64,000 bases of DNA from Flavobacterium panici (GTDB taxonomy: Bacteria > Bacteroidota > Bacteroidia > Flavobacteriales > Flavobacteriaceae): contig NZ_CAIJDE010000032.1 of assembly GCF_903819335.1 (NCBI RefSeq), forward strand, positions 124,001 through 188,000, written 5' to 3'. The notes beneath the pieces were generated by a model. The model was not told the origin of the DNA. It saw only the letters and a program-made list of their open reading frames with translations, and ran no database searches. Position 1 is the first letter of the stretch. Each line of letters begins with the position of its first letter. The translations under genes and the position numbers were made by a program. This document shows, piece after piece, positions 42,017-51,622 of the stretch.

Positions 42017-42187
42017 AACCGGAGGAAATTATATTTGAACTCAAAAGTAAGAAATTATAGCCTATTGTTTATTTCTTATTCAAAAAAGGAAGTAAATCTA
42101 AAAGCTGTAAATCCTAATAAATGCCCAAAAAATTTCAATTAAAGCAAATATAATTGTTATTTTGTGCAATCAAATTTAAAAACCGCT

Positions 42188-43876
42188 ATGTTTAAAAGCA
42201 AACTCAAATACATTTCATTTTTATTGGTATTATTAATGATGAGCTGCGCCAAAAGAGGCAGTATAACTGGCGGATTAAAAGATACATTGGCTCCTGTTTT
42301 GGTTTCGAGTACTCCTAAAAATTTCAGTACTGATTTTAAAGGAAACGAAATTACATTGGTTTTTGATGAATATGTAAAGTTGAAAAACCTCAACAAACAA
42401 CTTGTTATTTCACCTCCAATGAAAAATGAGCCGTTGATTTATCCAACTGGTGTTAGTAAATTTTTAAACATAAAAATTAAAGATACTTTACAGCCCAACA
42501 CAACGTATAGTTTTAATTTTGGACAAAGTATTACGGATAATAATGAAGGAAATGCGATAAACCAATTTAAATATGTTTTTTCGACTGGACCTTATATTGA
42601 TTCGCTAAAACTTAGAGGAAGCATTAAGGATTCGTATGAAAAAAAGGTAGATAATTTTGTTTCTGTAATGTTGTATGAAGCAAATGATAAATACAAAGAT
42701 TCTGTTATTTACAAAGATTTTCCGCGTTACGTTACCAATACTTTAGACAGTTTAAGAACTTTTGAATTTGAAAATTTAAAAGCCGGAAAATATCTTTTGG
42801 TTGCTTTAAAAGACAAATCAAGCAATAATAAATACAACCCAAAAGATGATAAAATTGGGTTTATCAAACATTTTATTACGGTGCCAAATGACACTGTTTT
42901 TGATTTAGAATTATTCAAGGAAACACTTCCGTTAAAAGCGGTAAAACCAATTCAGGCATCAGGAAACAGATTGCTTTTACCTTATGAAGGAAAACAAAAT
43001 TTCAAGATCAACAAACCAACTATTGTACTTAAAAACAATGACCAGGTTCTTGAAACCATTGTAACGCAGTTTCCTAAAAAAGATTCGCTTCAGGTTTGGT
43101 ATAAACCTTTAAAAGCCGATTCTTTATCTTTAGAAGTTAGTCGTGATACCTATAAAAAGAGGTTTACTTTTAGGGTAAAAGACCAGAAAAAGGACACGAT
43201 GAACATTAAAGCGGTTCAAAACGGTATAATTAATTTTAGAGAAAGATTTACTTTAGAAACTGAAACGCCTTTGGTGAAATTCGATAAAACGAAAATTAAA
43301 TTAGTTAATAAAGATTCGACAGCGGTTGATTTTACTACAGAATATGATGAATTCAATCAGAAGCTGTATGTTGATTTCAAAAAAGAACCTCAGGAAAAAT
43401 ACAACTTTACATTTTTCCCGGGCGCTTTGACTGATTTCTATGAAAAAACAAACGATACTTTATCGTATAAACTCTCCACAAAAGAAGCTGCCGATTACGG
43501 AAATTTAGTTTTGAATTTGAAAAATGTAAAACGTTTCCCGATCATTGTTGAAATAACAAACAAAAAAGGCGATGAAGTTTTGGCCAGCGAATATTCTGAA
43601 GGAAATACTAAAATTGAATTCAATTTATTAGTACCAACTCAGTTTACGGTTAGGATTATTTACGACGATAATAAAAACAAAATGTATGATGCCGGAAGTT
43701 TTCTCGACAAACGATACGCCGAAGAAGTTTTTTATTATCAGCAGGAAGTCGATGTCCGCAGTAATTGGGACGTTGATCAAAGCGTGGATTTAAGCATTCC
43801 TTACAGTCCCGAAATAGAGAAAAAAGAAGACGAGAAAAAAAGGAAAAAAGAGGAAAAGCAGCGAAAAGCTTTCTAG
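42188..43876 (+). CDS. Ig-like-domain lipoprotein
   Basis: The ATG at 42188 gives 562 residues; the GTG eight codons earlier is less likely. Lipobox LLMMSC gives a lipid-anchored protein (Cys about 20). Early words GSITGGLKDTLAPVLVSSTP and ITLVFDEYVKLKNLN fit the bacterial Ig-like (Big_5) domain found in Bacteroidota surface proteins, followed by more beta-rich repeats and a C-terminal Lys/Glu tail (KKEDEKKRKKEEKQRK). A role in envelope assembly is only guessed. It is convergent with the nitrilase and shares the stop tetramer CTAG. Confidence 0.78.
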   Translation: MFKSKLKYISFLLVLLMMSCAKRGSITGGLKDTLAPVLVSSTPKNFSTDFKGNEITLVFDEYVKLKNLNKQLVISPPMKNEPLIYPTGVSKFLNIKIKDTLQPNTTYSFNFGQSITDNNEGNAINQFKYVFSTGPYIDSLKLRGSIKDSYEKKVDNFVSVMLYEANDKYKDSVIYKDFPRYVTNTLDSLRTFEFENLKAGKYLLVALKDKSSNNKYNPKDDKIGFIKHFITVPNDTVFDLELFKETLPLKAVKPIQASGNRLLLPYEGKQNFKINKPTIVLKNNDQVLETIVTQFPKKDSLQVWYKPLKADSLSLEVSRDTYKKRFTFRVKDQKKDTMNIKAVQNGIINFRERFTLETETPLVKFDKTKIKLVNKDSTAVDFTTEYDEFNQKLYVDFKKEPQEKYNFTFFPGALTDFYEKTNDTLSYKLSTKEAADYGNLVLNLKNVKRFPIIVEITNKKGDEVLASEYSEGNTKIEFNLLVPTQFTVRIIYDDNKNKMYDAGSFLDKRYAEEVFYYQQEVDVRSNWDVDQSVDLSIPYSPEIEKKEDEKKRKKEEKQRKAF

Positions 43877-44640
43877 ATTTTAACCTCAAAAATATCTTTA
43901 TCGCTTAAAAAGTCGAGTTTTTTTCGAGTTTCCAGCATTTCATTTTTATCTAAATCAACGACAAAAACACCTTCTGTTTCTTGTGGTTCTAAAATGTAAT
44001 TTCCTAAAAAGTCAACAACCTGCGAATGTCCTGTATGTTCGTAGTTATTGGCGTCAAGCCCAATTCTGTTTACACCCACAACATAACTTAGGTTTTCAAT
44101 GGCACGTGCTTTAAGCAAAGCGTCCCAGGCGTTCGTGCGTACTTTGGGCCAGTTAGCAACGTATAAAAGTAAATCGTAATTTTCGACATTTCGCACAAAA
44201 ACCGGGAAACGCAAGTCATAACAAACCTGCAGGCAGATTTTCCAATCCAGATAATCAACAATTACTTTTTGAGTTCCGGCGGTATAGAATTTATCTTCGC
44301 CGGCTAATGAAAACAAATGGCGTTTGTCATAATACTGCATTTCTCCCGACGGAAAAACAAAAAACATTCTGTTATAATAATTGCCATTTTCGGTAATAAC
44401 CAAACTTCCTGTCACTGCACTATTTTTTTCTTTCGCAACAGCCTTCATCCACAAAATTGTTTCTCCTTCCATCGTTTCTGCAACTGCCGACGGATTCATA
44501 GTAAATCCTGTCGAAAACATTTCTGGCAAAACAATCAAATTGACCTGCTGATTGATGTGTCTTATTTTCGATTCAAAGTTTTTTCTGTTTGCAGAAGCCT
44601 CTTCCCAAACCAATTCTGATTGAATAAGTGCGATTTTCAT
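43873..44640 (-). CDS. Nitrilase-superfamily omega-amidase
   Basis: The ATG at 44638-44640 gives 255 residues starting MKIALIQSELVW; a longer frame upstream reads AT-rich leader DNA. The catalytic triad is present: Glu40 in VLPEMFSTGF, Lys106 in YYDKRHLF, Cys140 in LQVCYDLRFP. The pattern matches YafV/Nit2-type omega-amidases, which hydrolyse alpha-ketoglutaramate and related keto-amides in the cytosol. It is an isolated gene. Confidence 0.9.
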   Translation of the reverse strand: MKIALIQSELVWEEASANRKNFESKIRHINQQVNLIVLPEMFSTGFTMNPSAVAETMEGETILWMKAVAKEKNSAVTGSLVITENGNYYNRMFFVFPSGEMQYYDKRHLFSLAGEDKFYTAGTQKVIVDYLDWKICLQVCYDLRFPVFVRNVENYDLLLYVANWPKVRTNAWDALLKARAIENLSYVVGVNRIGLDANNYEHTGHSQVVDFLGNYILEPQETEGVFVVDLDKNEMLETRKKLDFLSDKDIFEVKI

Positions 44641-44768
44641 TTTCCAAAAATACGAATTTTCAGCCAAAATTATTTTTTTAATGAAAAAGCTCGTTTTGCA
44701 AAATTTTCTCAAAACGTCTTTAAAAATCAAATGTTTTTAAGATTAAAAAAATACTTGGATAAATTTTA

Positions 44769-44804
44769 TTGCAAAAAAAATGCAGTTATTGCAAAAAAAA
44801 TGCA
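44769..44804 (+). promoter_or_regulatory. Two copies of TTGCAAAAAAAATGCA, candidate operator of susC
   Basis: The 16-mer stands at 44769-44784 and again at 44789-44804, exactly 20 bases apart, which puts both copies on one face of the helix. The second copy ends 19 bases before the -7 box and so covers the -33 region. The identical word lies before the GH20 gene at 56693-56708. Confidence 0.7.
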
Positions 44805-44823
44805 AATGTTTGAAATTAATCTA

Positions 44824-44831
44824 TATATTTG
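44824..44831 (+). promoter_or_regulatory. -7 box of the susC transcript
   Basis: TATATTTG fits TAnnTTTG and lies 47 bases before the susC start. The -33 region is inside the operator repeat. Confidence 0.5.
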
Positions 44832-44860
44832 ATTTGCCAATAAAAAACCAAAAGAAAAAC

Positions 44861-44881
44861 ATGAAAACCAAACTATTATGA
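44861..44881 (+). other. Six-codon mini-ORF overlapping the susC start
   Basis: ATGAAAACCAAACTATTATGA codes for M-K-T-K-L-L and stops in the ATGA that also contains the susC start codon. The sequence before and after the susC ATG is almost the same (ATGAAAACCAAACTATT, ATGAAAACAAAGCTTATT), so it looks like a local duplication of the start region. It may be a non-functional remnant. Confidence 0.4.
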
Positions 44882-47800
44882 AAACAAAGCTTATTTCATT
44901 AGTGTTTATTGGAGGAATCATCTTCTCCACAAACGCCAAAGAGATTGCAATAAAAAAGCATCTTTTTGAACAACAAAGCAATCAAGTTGAAATTTCGGGC
45001 CAGATTTTAGGTCAGGATGACGGAATGCCAATTGCCGGAGCTACTATTTATGCCGAGAGCAATAATAAAATAGCAACAATATCTGATGAAAACGGAAAAT
45101 TCAAATTGAAGGTTCCGGAAAATGAAGTTCATATTATTGTAAGTTACATGGGTTATGAAACTTTATCATTTGCCTTACTTAAAACTTCAGATTTAACGAT
45201 TCGATTAAAACCTGCCGAAAATGTTCTGGAACAAGTTTTAGTTACAGCACTTGGAGTTAAAAAAAGCAGCAAATCTGTTGCTTACGCTGTTACCGAATTA
45301 AAAGGAACTGAATTTACAAAAGCGAAAGAAACTAATATTTCGAATGCATTAGTCGGGAAAATTGCCGGAGTAAACGTGAGCAGTACCTCAACCGGAGCAA
45401 ATGGATCAACGAGAGTTGTAATTCGTGGAAACGGGTCTTTAAACGGAAACAATCAGCCAATGTATGTGGTTAACGATTTACCTATTGACAATACACAGCT
45501 TAATTTACCGGGAATTGGAAACGGTGCCGGTTCAACGAGAATAAATGTCGATCGTGGTGACGGAACTTCTGTTATCAATGCCGATGATATTAAAACGATT
45601 ACGGTTTTAAAAGGTGGAACGGCTGCCGCACTTTATGGTGCAAATGCGGCAAACGGTGTAATTTTAATTCAAACGAAAAGAGGTTCTGCCCAAAAAGGAA
45701 TTGGGGTTGAATATAATTCTTCATTTACATTCGAAACACCTTCGATTATTCCTGACTGGCAATATGAATATGGTTCTGGAGCAAACGGAAAGAAACCAAC
45801 CACGCAGGCAGAAGCTGTTGCAGCCGGACGCTGGTCTTGGGGTGCTAAAATTGACGGAAGCAACGTAGTTCAGTTTGACGGTGTTTCAAGACCTTATGTG
45901 GCGCAAAAAAATAACATTAAAAATTTCTACGAAACAGGAACAACATTTATTAACTCTCTTGCTTTATCCGGAGGAAATGAAAAAGCTACAGGCCGACTTT
46001 CGTTCTCGAATATGGATAACCAAAGTGTGGTTCCAAATTCTGATTTTAACCGTAAAAGCATCAACATTGCGAGTAATGTGAACTTAACAAACTGGTTAAA
46101 ATTTGATGTTGTAGCACAATATAATTTAGAAAAATCCAACAACAGAGTAACGGTTTCTGATGCGGAGGCAAATCCAAACTGGGGGACTTACATGATTGGT
46201 AATACGGTTGACATTCGAAATCTTGCCCCAGGTTATGATGCCAACGGAATTGAAGAAGCATGGAATCCTGTTGCTGTAGCAACAAACCCTTATTTTGTTG
46301 TTAATAAAATTAAAAACAAAGACACTAAAAATCGTTTCATCGGGATGTTGAACGTAAAGGTGAATTTTACTCCTGAGTTATTCCTTCAAGGTAGAGTTGG
46401 ACAAGATTATACGGATTATGATTTCTTCGGATACATTCCAAAAACAACTTTAAACAATCCGGTTGGATATGCGCAGGGTTCAAAAATGAAATTATCAAAC
46501 ATCAATTCTGAAGCCATTCTTAATTATACCAAAAAGAATTTCTATAATGATTTCTCTTTAAATGCTTTAGTTGGAGTTAACTCTCGTACTACGTTGAGAG
46601 ACGAAACCAGAGTGGAAGGTTCAAATTTTGTATTAAATGATTTTTATGCTTTAAGCAATTTATCAACCTTGGCTTATAGTTATCCTTACGGAAAAACTAA
46701 AACCAACTCGGTTTACGGCGCTGCCGATTTTGATTATAAAAACATTGTATTTTTAAATGTAACAGGTCGTCAGGATTGGTTTTCTACTCTTTCAAAAGAA
46801 AACAATACGGTATTTTATCCTTCTATTGGAACAAGTATAATTGTTTCGGATATTATAACACTGCCGGAATTTGTTTCGTTTGCTAAACTAAGAAGTTCAT
46901 GGGCAGAAGTGGGAGGCGCAACGCCAGATCCTTATGCATTGAACCAATCGTACTCTATGATTCAGGGCGGACATAACGGCCAGCAGGTTCAGGGGCCAAC
47001 AAGTTCAAGAGTTCCAAATGCGACTTTAAGTCCGTTGACATCCACAACATTTGAGATTGGAACAGATTTAGGATTTTTCAACAATCGTTTAAATCTTGAT
47101 TTTGCTTGGTACAACCGTGCGACTACAAACGATATTGTTGAAACTACAATTTCAACAGCTTCCGGAGCTAATACTGCTTTATTGAATTTAGGAAAAATGA
47201 GAAACAGAGGGGTTGAGTTTTTAGTAAGCGGTAAAATCATCAATTCTGATAAATTCTCTTGGGATGCAAGTTTCAACGGATCATACAACGAAAATAAAGT
47301 TGAAGCACTTACAGATCAGTTAAACTCGATTACAATGGCAACTTCTGTAAACGGATATGTAACGATTACAAGTGATGTTGGACGTCCGTACAGTATCATA
47401 AAAGGGTACAGACCTCGTAAAGATGCTAACGGAAATACGGTTTATAATGTAAGCGGCGGATCTGCAACTATTGCACAGGGACCGCTTGAAGAATTAGGTC
47501 AGGGTGTTCATCCTTGGGCTGCGGGACTTACCAACGAATTCAAATACAAAAACATTTCATTGAGCTTTTTAATCGACGGGAAATTTGGCGGAAGCTTATA
47601 TTCTGGAACAAACTTATACGGAACTCGTATGGGATTGACAAAATTAACGCTTGAAGGTCGTGAAAGCGGTTTACCAATTAAAGGTGTTGACGTTAACGGA
47701 AATCCGGTTGATATGGTAATTGCTCCGGAAAACCTAAGAACGTATTATGATGGTTTAAGAAATATTTCTTCTGAATTTGTTTATGATGCAAGTTTCATCA

Positions 47801-48033
47801 AATTAAGACAAGTAATTCTGGGTTACGATTTACCTATTGAAAAAATAAAAGGATTATCAAAACTTCAGGGAGTTTCGGTTTCATTTGTGGCAAGAAACTT
47901 ATTTATTCTTTACAAGAAAACACCAAACGTAGATCCTGAATCTGTATTTAGTGCCGGAAATGCTCAGGGTGTAGAACAATTTGGAGTACCAAAAACAAGA
48001 AGTTTCGGTTTAAACTTAAATGTCAAATTTTAA
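44878..48033 (+). CDS. SusC/RagA-family TonB-dependent receptor
   Basis: The 1051-residue outer-membrane transporter imports its ligand with energy from TonB. After a signal peptide (about 1-20) comes a carboxypeptidase-regulatory-like domain (about 40-115: GQILGQDDGMPIAGATIY, VSYMGYETLS), the TonB box and plug (VLVTALGVKKSSKSVAYAV; ALVGKIAGVNVSS; VVIRGNGSL; ITVLKGGTAAALYGANAANGV), then a 22-strand barrel ending in aromatic-rich NLNVKF. It pairs with the next gene (SusD) 34 bases away. Its ligand is predicted from the locus to be an amino-sugar compound. Confidence 0.94.
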   Translation: MKTKLISLVFIGGIIFSTNAKEIAIKKHLFEQQSNQVEISGQILGQDDGMPIAGATIYAESNNKIATISDENGKFKLKVPENEVHIIVSYMGYETLSFALLKTSDLTIRLKPAENVLEQVLVTALGVKKSSKSVAYAVTELKGTEFTKAKETNISNALVGKIAGVNVSSTSTGANGSTRVVIRGNGSLNGNNQPMYVVNDLPIDNTQLNLPGIGNGAGSTRINVDRGDGTSVINADDIKTITVLKGGTAAALYGANAANGVILIQTKRGSAQKGIGVEYNSSFTFETPSIIPDWQYEYGSGANGKKPTTQAEAVAAGRWSWGAKIDGSNVVQFDGVSRPYVAQKNNIKNFYETGTTFINSLALSGGNEKATGRLSFSNMDNQSVVPNSDFNRKSINIASNVNLTNWLKFDVVAQYNLEKSNNRVTVSDAEANPNWGTYMIGNTVDIRNLAPGYDANGIEEAWNPVAVATNPYFVVNKIKNKDTKNRFIGMLNVKVNFTPELFLQGRVGQDYTDYDFFGYIPKTTLNNPVGYAQGSKMKLSNINSEAILNYTKKNFYNDFSLNALVGVNSRTTLRDETRVEGSNFVLNDFYALSNLSTLAYSYPYGKTKTNSVYGAADFDYKNIVFLNVTGRQDWFSTLSKENNTVFYPSIGTSIIVSDIITLPEFVSFAKLRSSWAEVGGATPDPYALNQSYSMIQGGHNGQQVQGPTSSRVPNATLSPLTSTTFEIGTDLGFFNNRLNLDFAWYNRATTNDIVETTISTASGANTALLNLGKMRNRGVEFLVSGKIINSDKFSWDASFNGSYNENKVEALTDQLNSITMATSVNGYVTITSDVGRPYSIIKGYRPRKDANGNTVYNVSGGSATIAQGPLEELGQGVHPWAAGLTNEFKYKNISLSFLIDGKFGGSLYSGTNLYGTRMGLTKLTLEGRESGLPIKGVDVNGNPVDMVIAPENLRTYYDGLRNISSEFVYDASFIKLRQVILGYDLPIEKIKGLSKLQGVSVSFVARNLFILYKKTPNVDPESVFSAGNAQGVEQFGVPKTRSFGLNLNVKF

Positions 48034-48067
48034 GCTTGCTTTATTTCTAATAATTAAATTAAAAGAC

Positions 48068-49594
48068 ATGAAAAAGATAACACTTTTATATATCGCAGGC
48101 TTACTTTTAGGAAGTATGACAGCTTGTACCGATGATTTTGAAGAAATCAATACGAACCCTAATTCAGTTGAAAAACCAGACCCGAATTTTGTTTTCAGTA
48201 AAGCACAGCTTGATGGTTTAAACAACAATTATTTTGCTACTAATATTTTAGAATGCGGCGGAATGCTGCAGCATTATGCAACTTACAAAGAAGCATCTGG
48301 GGCTGGTGATAAATATTTGAGTAATGAAGTTTATTATTCTGCTTATTTTAATCAGGCTTATCCAACCGCTTTAAATGAAACGGAAGTTGTAATAAATGAG
48401 GTAAAAAACAATCCAAACGAAAGCAACAAATTGAATATTGCGAGAATCTGGAAAGCTTATTTATATCACAGAATTACAGATTTATATGGAGATATTCCAT
48501 ATTCTGAAGCAGCAAAAGCAAACAGCACACAAATTTTTCTTCCTAAATATGATTCTCAGGAATTTATTTATAAAGATTTATTGAAAGAATTAGACGAAGC
48601 GGCAGCCGCATTAGATCCTGCAAAACCAAGTTTTGGTAAATCTGATTTTATTTATGACGGAGATGTTGTGAAATGGAAAAAGTTCTCTTATTCGTTAATG
48701 CTTCGATTAGGATTACGATTAACAAAAGTTGATGCTGCATTGGCACAAACCTGGGTAACTAAAGCTATTGCCGGCGGAGTAATTTTGAATACGGCTGATA
48801 ATGCAATCATGAAATACACTGATGGACCAAATGATTTTAACCGAAATCCGGTTGGTTTCGATTCGAGAAAACAAGATTTTACAGCAGGTTCTTTCGGTAC
48901 TAAAAATGTGGAAGGCGGAAAATTAGCTAAAACATTTATCGATTTATTACAATCAACTGCCGATCCCAGAATTAGTGTTTATGCCGGTGTTTGGCAGGGA
49001 ACAACTCAAAATACAGCGCTTGCCGTTCAAAAAGGTTTCCCTAACGGAACTAAAATTGCCCCAACTCCTGCTGAACAAGCAACGTATTCTGAGCCTAACC
49101 AAAGTACGGTTTTTAGATACGATGCACCGCTTGTATTGATCAGCAACGCCGAAACTAATTTATATTTAGCCGAAGCCGCTGCAAGAGGATGGTATTCAGC
49201 ATCTGATAAAGATTTATACGAAAAAGGAGTTCAGGCTTCTTTCTTAAACATGGGAATCTATGGAGTAGCTTACACTATTCCGGATGCAACACCCTATTTA
49301 ACAGCAAATCCGTACAATGCAGCAGGATCATTTGAGGCTAAAATGAATCAAATTCATACTCAGGTTTATATTGCCTTATTTGTAGACGAGCAGGAAGTTT
49401 ATGCCAACTGGAGAAGAACAGGTTATCCGGTTTTAATTCCGGTAAACTTTCCGGGTAACGTTACAAACGGCACAATACCAAGACGTTTCAAATATCCAAC
49501 CAGCGAATATTCAGTGAATTCGACTAACTTAGCAGAAGCGGTTAAACGTCAGGGTCAAGACCTTTTTACAACAAAAATCTGGTGGGATAAATAA
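48068..49594 (+). CDS. SusD/RagB-family nutrient-binding lipoprotein
   Basis: I take the ATG at 48068 because it gives a proper lipoprotein signal (MKKITLLYIAGLLLGSMTAC, Cys near 20); the longer frame has a poor start. The 508-residue surface lipoprotein has the SusD pattern: CTDDFEEINTNPN, then helix pairs with RIWKAYLYHRITDLYGDIPYSEA, and FKYPTSEYSVN near the end. It caps the SusC barrel and helps capture ligand. The two genes form one unit, and a palindromic element follows before the permease. Confidence 0.93.
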   Translation: MKKITLLYIAGLLLGSMTACTDDFEEINTNPNSVEKPDPNFVFSKAQLDGLNNNYFATNILECGGMLQHYATYKEASGAGDKYLSNEVYYSAYFNQAYPTALNETEVVINEVKNNPNESNKLNIARIWKAYLYHRITDLYGDIPYSEAAKANSTQIFLPKYDSQEFIYKDLLKELDEAAAALDPAKPSFGKSDFIYDGDVVKWKKFSYSLMLRLGLRLTKVDAALAQTWVTKAIAGGVILNTADNAIMKYTDGPNDFNRNPVGFDSRKQDFTAGSFGTKNVEGGKLAKTFIDLLQSTADPRISVYAGVWQGTTQNTALAVQKGFPNGTKIAPTPAEQATYSEPNQSTVFRYDAPLVLISNAETNLYLAEAAARGWYSASDKDLYEKGVQASFLNMGIYGVAYTIPDATPYLTANPYNAAGSFEAKMNQIHTQVYIALFVDEQEVYANWRRTGYPVLIPVNFPGNVTNGTIPRRFKYPTSEYSVNSTNLAEAVKRQGQDLFTTKIWWDK

Positions 49595-49613
49595 TAACAA
49601 TCAAGAGTTGAAA

Positions 49614-49766
49614 TGTGCCTTTAGGCACTTAATATCGGTAGAAAATTAGTTTCAAATCCGTTGGCGTGCCGTAGGTACGCAACAAAACAACAACAATTGC
49701 GTACCTACGGCACGCTAGAGATATTCTAATTCCTGTTTTCTACCGATATTAAGTGCCTGACGGCAC
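49614..49766. repeat. Nested palindromic element between susD and the permease
   Basis: The outer arms are a perfect 23-bp inverted repeat (49623-49645 and 49736-49758, with the word AGGCACTTAATATCGGTAG). The inner arms are a perfect 19-bp repeat, GCGTGCCGTAGGTACGCAA at 49664-49682 and its complement at 49697-49715. Both pairs share a centre. It is a different family from the CACGAATT and GGACTGAAGTCC elements. Confidence 0.9.
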
Positions 49767-49824
49767 AAATTGAAGAGTTTTAATCCTTAGACAGGGATAA
49801 AAATAATATTATACAAAAAGATAA

Positions 49825-51144
49825 ATGAGCATTTTAATTCTTACGGCATGCATTGCGTTTTTAATCATACAAATAGCTTGGCTTAAAATCAATCCGTTTA
49901 TTGCCTTTATCATAACAGCTTTATTAGCAGGTCTGTTTTTAGGTCTGCCAATAAGCACTTTGTCGCAAACCGTTCAAAAAGGTTTGGGCGAAATGTTAGG
50001 ATCTATTACGCTGATTATAGTTTTCGGAACCTGTATTGGTAAACTTACCGTTTCATCAGGCGCCGCCAATGTCATTGCCAAAACAGTCATGGGATGGACG
50101 GGCAGAAAATACGTTCGACTCGGCTTAATGATTACCGGATTTATTGTTGGGATACCTCTATTTTATAGTGTTGGATTTGTTTTGTTAGTACCTCTAATCT
50201 TTTCAGTAGCCCATCAGTTCAAACTGTCAAAAGTATATCTGGGAATCCCAATGCTGGCATCGCTTTCAGTAGCACACGGTTTTTTGCCCCCGCATCCGTC
50301 ACCAATGGCTTTGAGCAGTATTTTAAATGCTGATATTGGACTCGTTTTAGTTTACGGAATTATAATTGCAATCCCGACTATTTTTATCGCCGGATTATTA
50401 TTTTCCAATTTCCTTAAAAACATCAAAACCGAATCGGATCATGAAATTTTAAATGTTGAAGAAGTCGTAAACCATGGTAAACTTCCGAGTTTTTCCCTGA
50501 GTTTATTTTCGGCCTTATTTCCGGTTTTTGGTTTAACCATAACTTCAATATTACCTTTAATTTCAACTAATGAAACGTTGATAGAAGTTTGCAAAACAGT
50601 AGGAGAACCAAGTATGATTATGTTGATTTCTTTACTTCTTTGCACGTACACTTTAGGAATCAGAATGAACCGAAGCATCACATCTATAATGGACGATTAT
50701 GCCGTTGCTATAAAAGATGTCGCTTTGATTGTTTTAATTGTAGGCGGTGCCGGAAGTTTAAAAGAAGTTATGATTGTAAGCGGCGTAAACGAAACTATTG
50801 TTGCGGCCTTAACACAAATAAACATTCATCCGTATTTATTGGCCTGGATAATGGCGGCGATTATTCGCGTTTGTGTAGGTTCTGCAACCGCAGCCGGATT
50901 AATGACTGCAAGCGTTTTATTACCTTTGTTACAAACTACTGGTCTCGACCCTAATCTATTAGTTTTATCTGTTGGAGCCGGAAGCTTAATGTGCTCGCAT
51001 GTAAACGATCCGGGTTTTTGGATGTTCAAAGAATATTTTAATATCAGCCTGAAAGACACGTTCAAATCATGGACGGTTATGGAATCTTTAGTATCTGTTT
51101 TAGGAATTGCTTTCGTATTTATTTTAAACTCAATTATACATTAA
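49825..51144 (+). CDS. GntP-family sugar-acid permease
   Basis: The 439-residue inner-membrane protein has about 12 hydrophobic segments and the GntP-family layout, with GLGEMLGSITLIIVFGTCIGKL near residues 52-73, AHGFLPPHPSPMALSSIL near 150-167, and SATAAGLMTASVLLPLL and HVNDPGFWMFKEYF late in the protein. Members carry gluconate and related acids with protons; sugar-acid use by the next genes agrees with that. A 230-base spacer with a palindrome separates it from susD. It ends four bases before the RidA gene. Confidence 0.92.
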   Translation: MSILILTACIAFLIIQIAWLKINPFIAFIITALLAGLFLGLPISTLSQTVQKGLGEMLGSITLIIVFGTCIGKLTVSSGAANVIAKTVMGWTGRKYVRLGLMITGFIVGIPLFYSVGFVLLVPLIFSVAHQFKLSKVYLGIPMLASLSVAHGFLPPHPSPMALSSILNADIGLVLVYGIIIAIPTIFIAGLLFSNFLKNIKTESDHEILNVEEVVNHGKLPSFSLSLFSALFPVFGLTITSILPLISTNETLIEVCKTVGEPSMIMLISLLLCTYTLGIRMNRSITSIMDDYAVAIKDVALIVLIVGGAGSLKEVMIVSGVNETIVAALTQINIHPYLLAWIMAAIIRVCVGSATAAGLMTASVLLPLLQTTGLDPNLLVLSVGAGSLMCSHVNDPGFWMFKEYFNISLKDTFKSWTVMESLVSVLGIAFVFILNSIIH

Positions 51145-51148
51145 TATC

Positions 51149-51616
51149 ATGAATTTATTACCACAAGAAAAATTTGAAACCCTTGGCCTTTCATTACCGC
51201 CAGCACCTCAACCTCTTGGTATATATAAACCTTATTTAGTCGACGGAAAATACTTGTATCTTTCTGGTCACGGTCCTGTTCGCGACGATAAATCTTTAAT
51301 CATTGGCCGAATTGGCGATGACATGGATATCGAAGAAGGAAAACTGGCTGCAAGACAAGTTGGCTTAACGATGCTTTCGACAATTGTAACCAATTTTGGA
51401 AGTCTGAACAAAGTAAAAAGAGTGATAAAAGTTTTAGGAATGGTAAATTGCAACGGCGATTTCCTAAGACATCCGTATGTAATAAACGGCTGCAGTGAAT
51501 TATTCGCTGAAGTTTGGGGACAGGAAAACGGAATTGGAGTAAGAAGTGCCGTAGGAATGGGTTCTTTACCAGACAATATTCCTGTGGAAGTTGAAGCTGT
51601 TTTCGAATTATTCTAA
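51149..51616 (+). CDS. RidA-family imine/enamine deaminase
   Basis: RidA-type proteins hydrolyse reactive enamine and imine intermediates released by PLP dehydratases. The 155-residue protein has YLYLSGHGPV, AARQVGLTMLSTIV, RVIKVLGMVNCNGDF and RSAVGMGSLPDNIPVEVEAVFE, where the Arg and Glu of the active cavity are kept. It belongs to the longer RidA-like subgroup. The start lies four bases after the permease. Its presence points to a PLP-dependent dehydration in the same pathway, as in the gene at 53591. Confidence 0.9.
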   Translation: MNLLPQEKFETLGLSLPPAPQPLGIYKPYLVDGKYLYLSGHGPVRDDKSLIIGRIGDDMDIEEGKLAARQVGLTMLSTIVTNFGSLNKVKRVIKVLGMVNCNGDFLRHPYVINGCSELFAEVWGQENGIGVRSAVGMGSLPDNIPVEVEAVFELF

Positions 51617-51622
51617 AAAATA

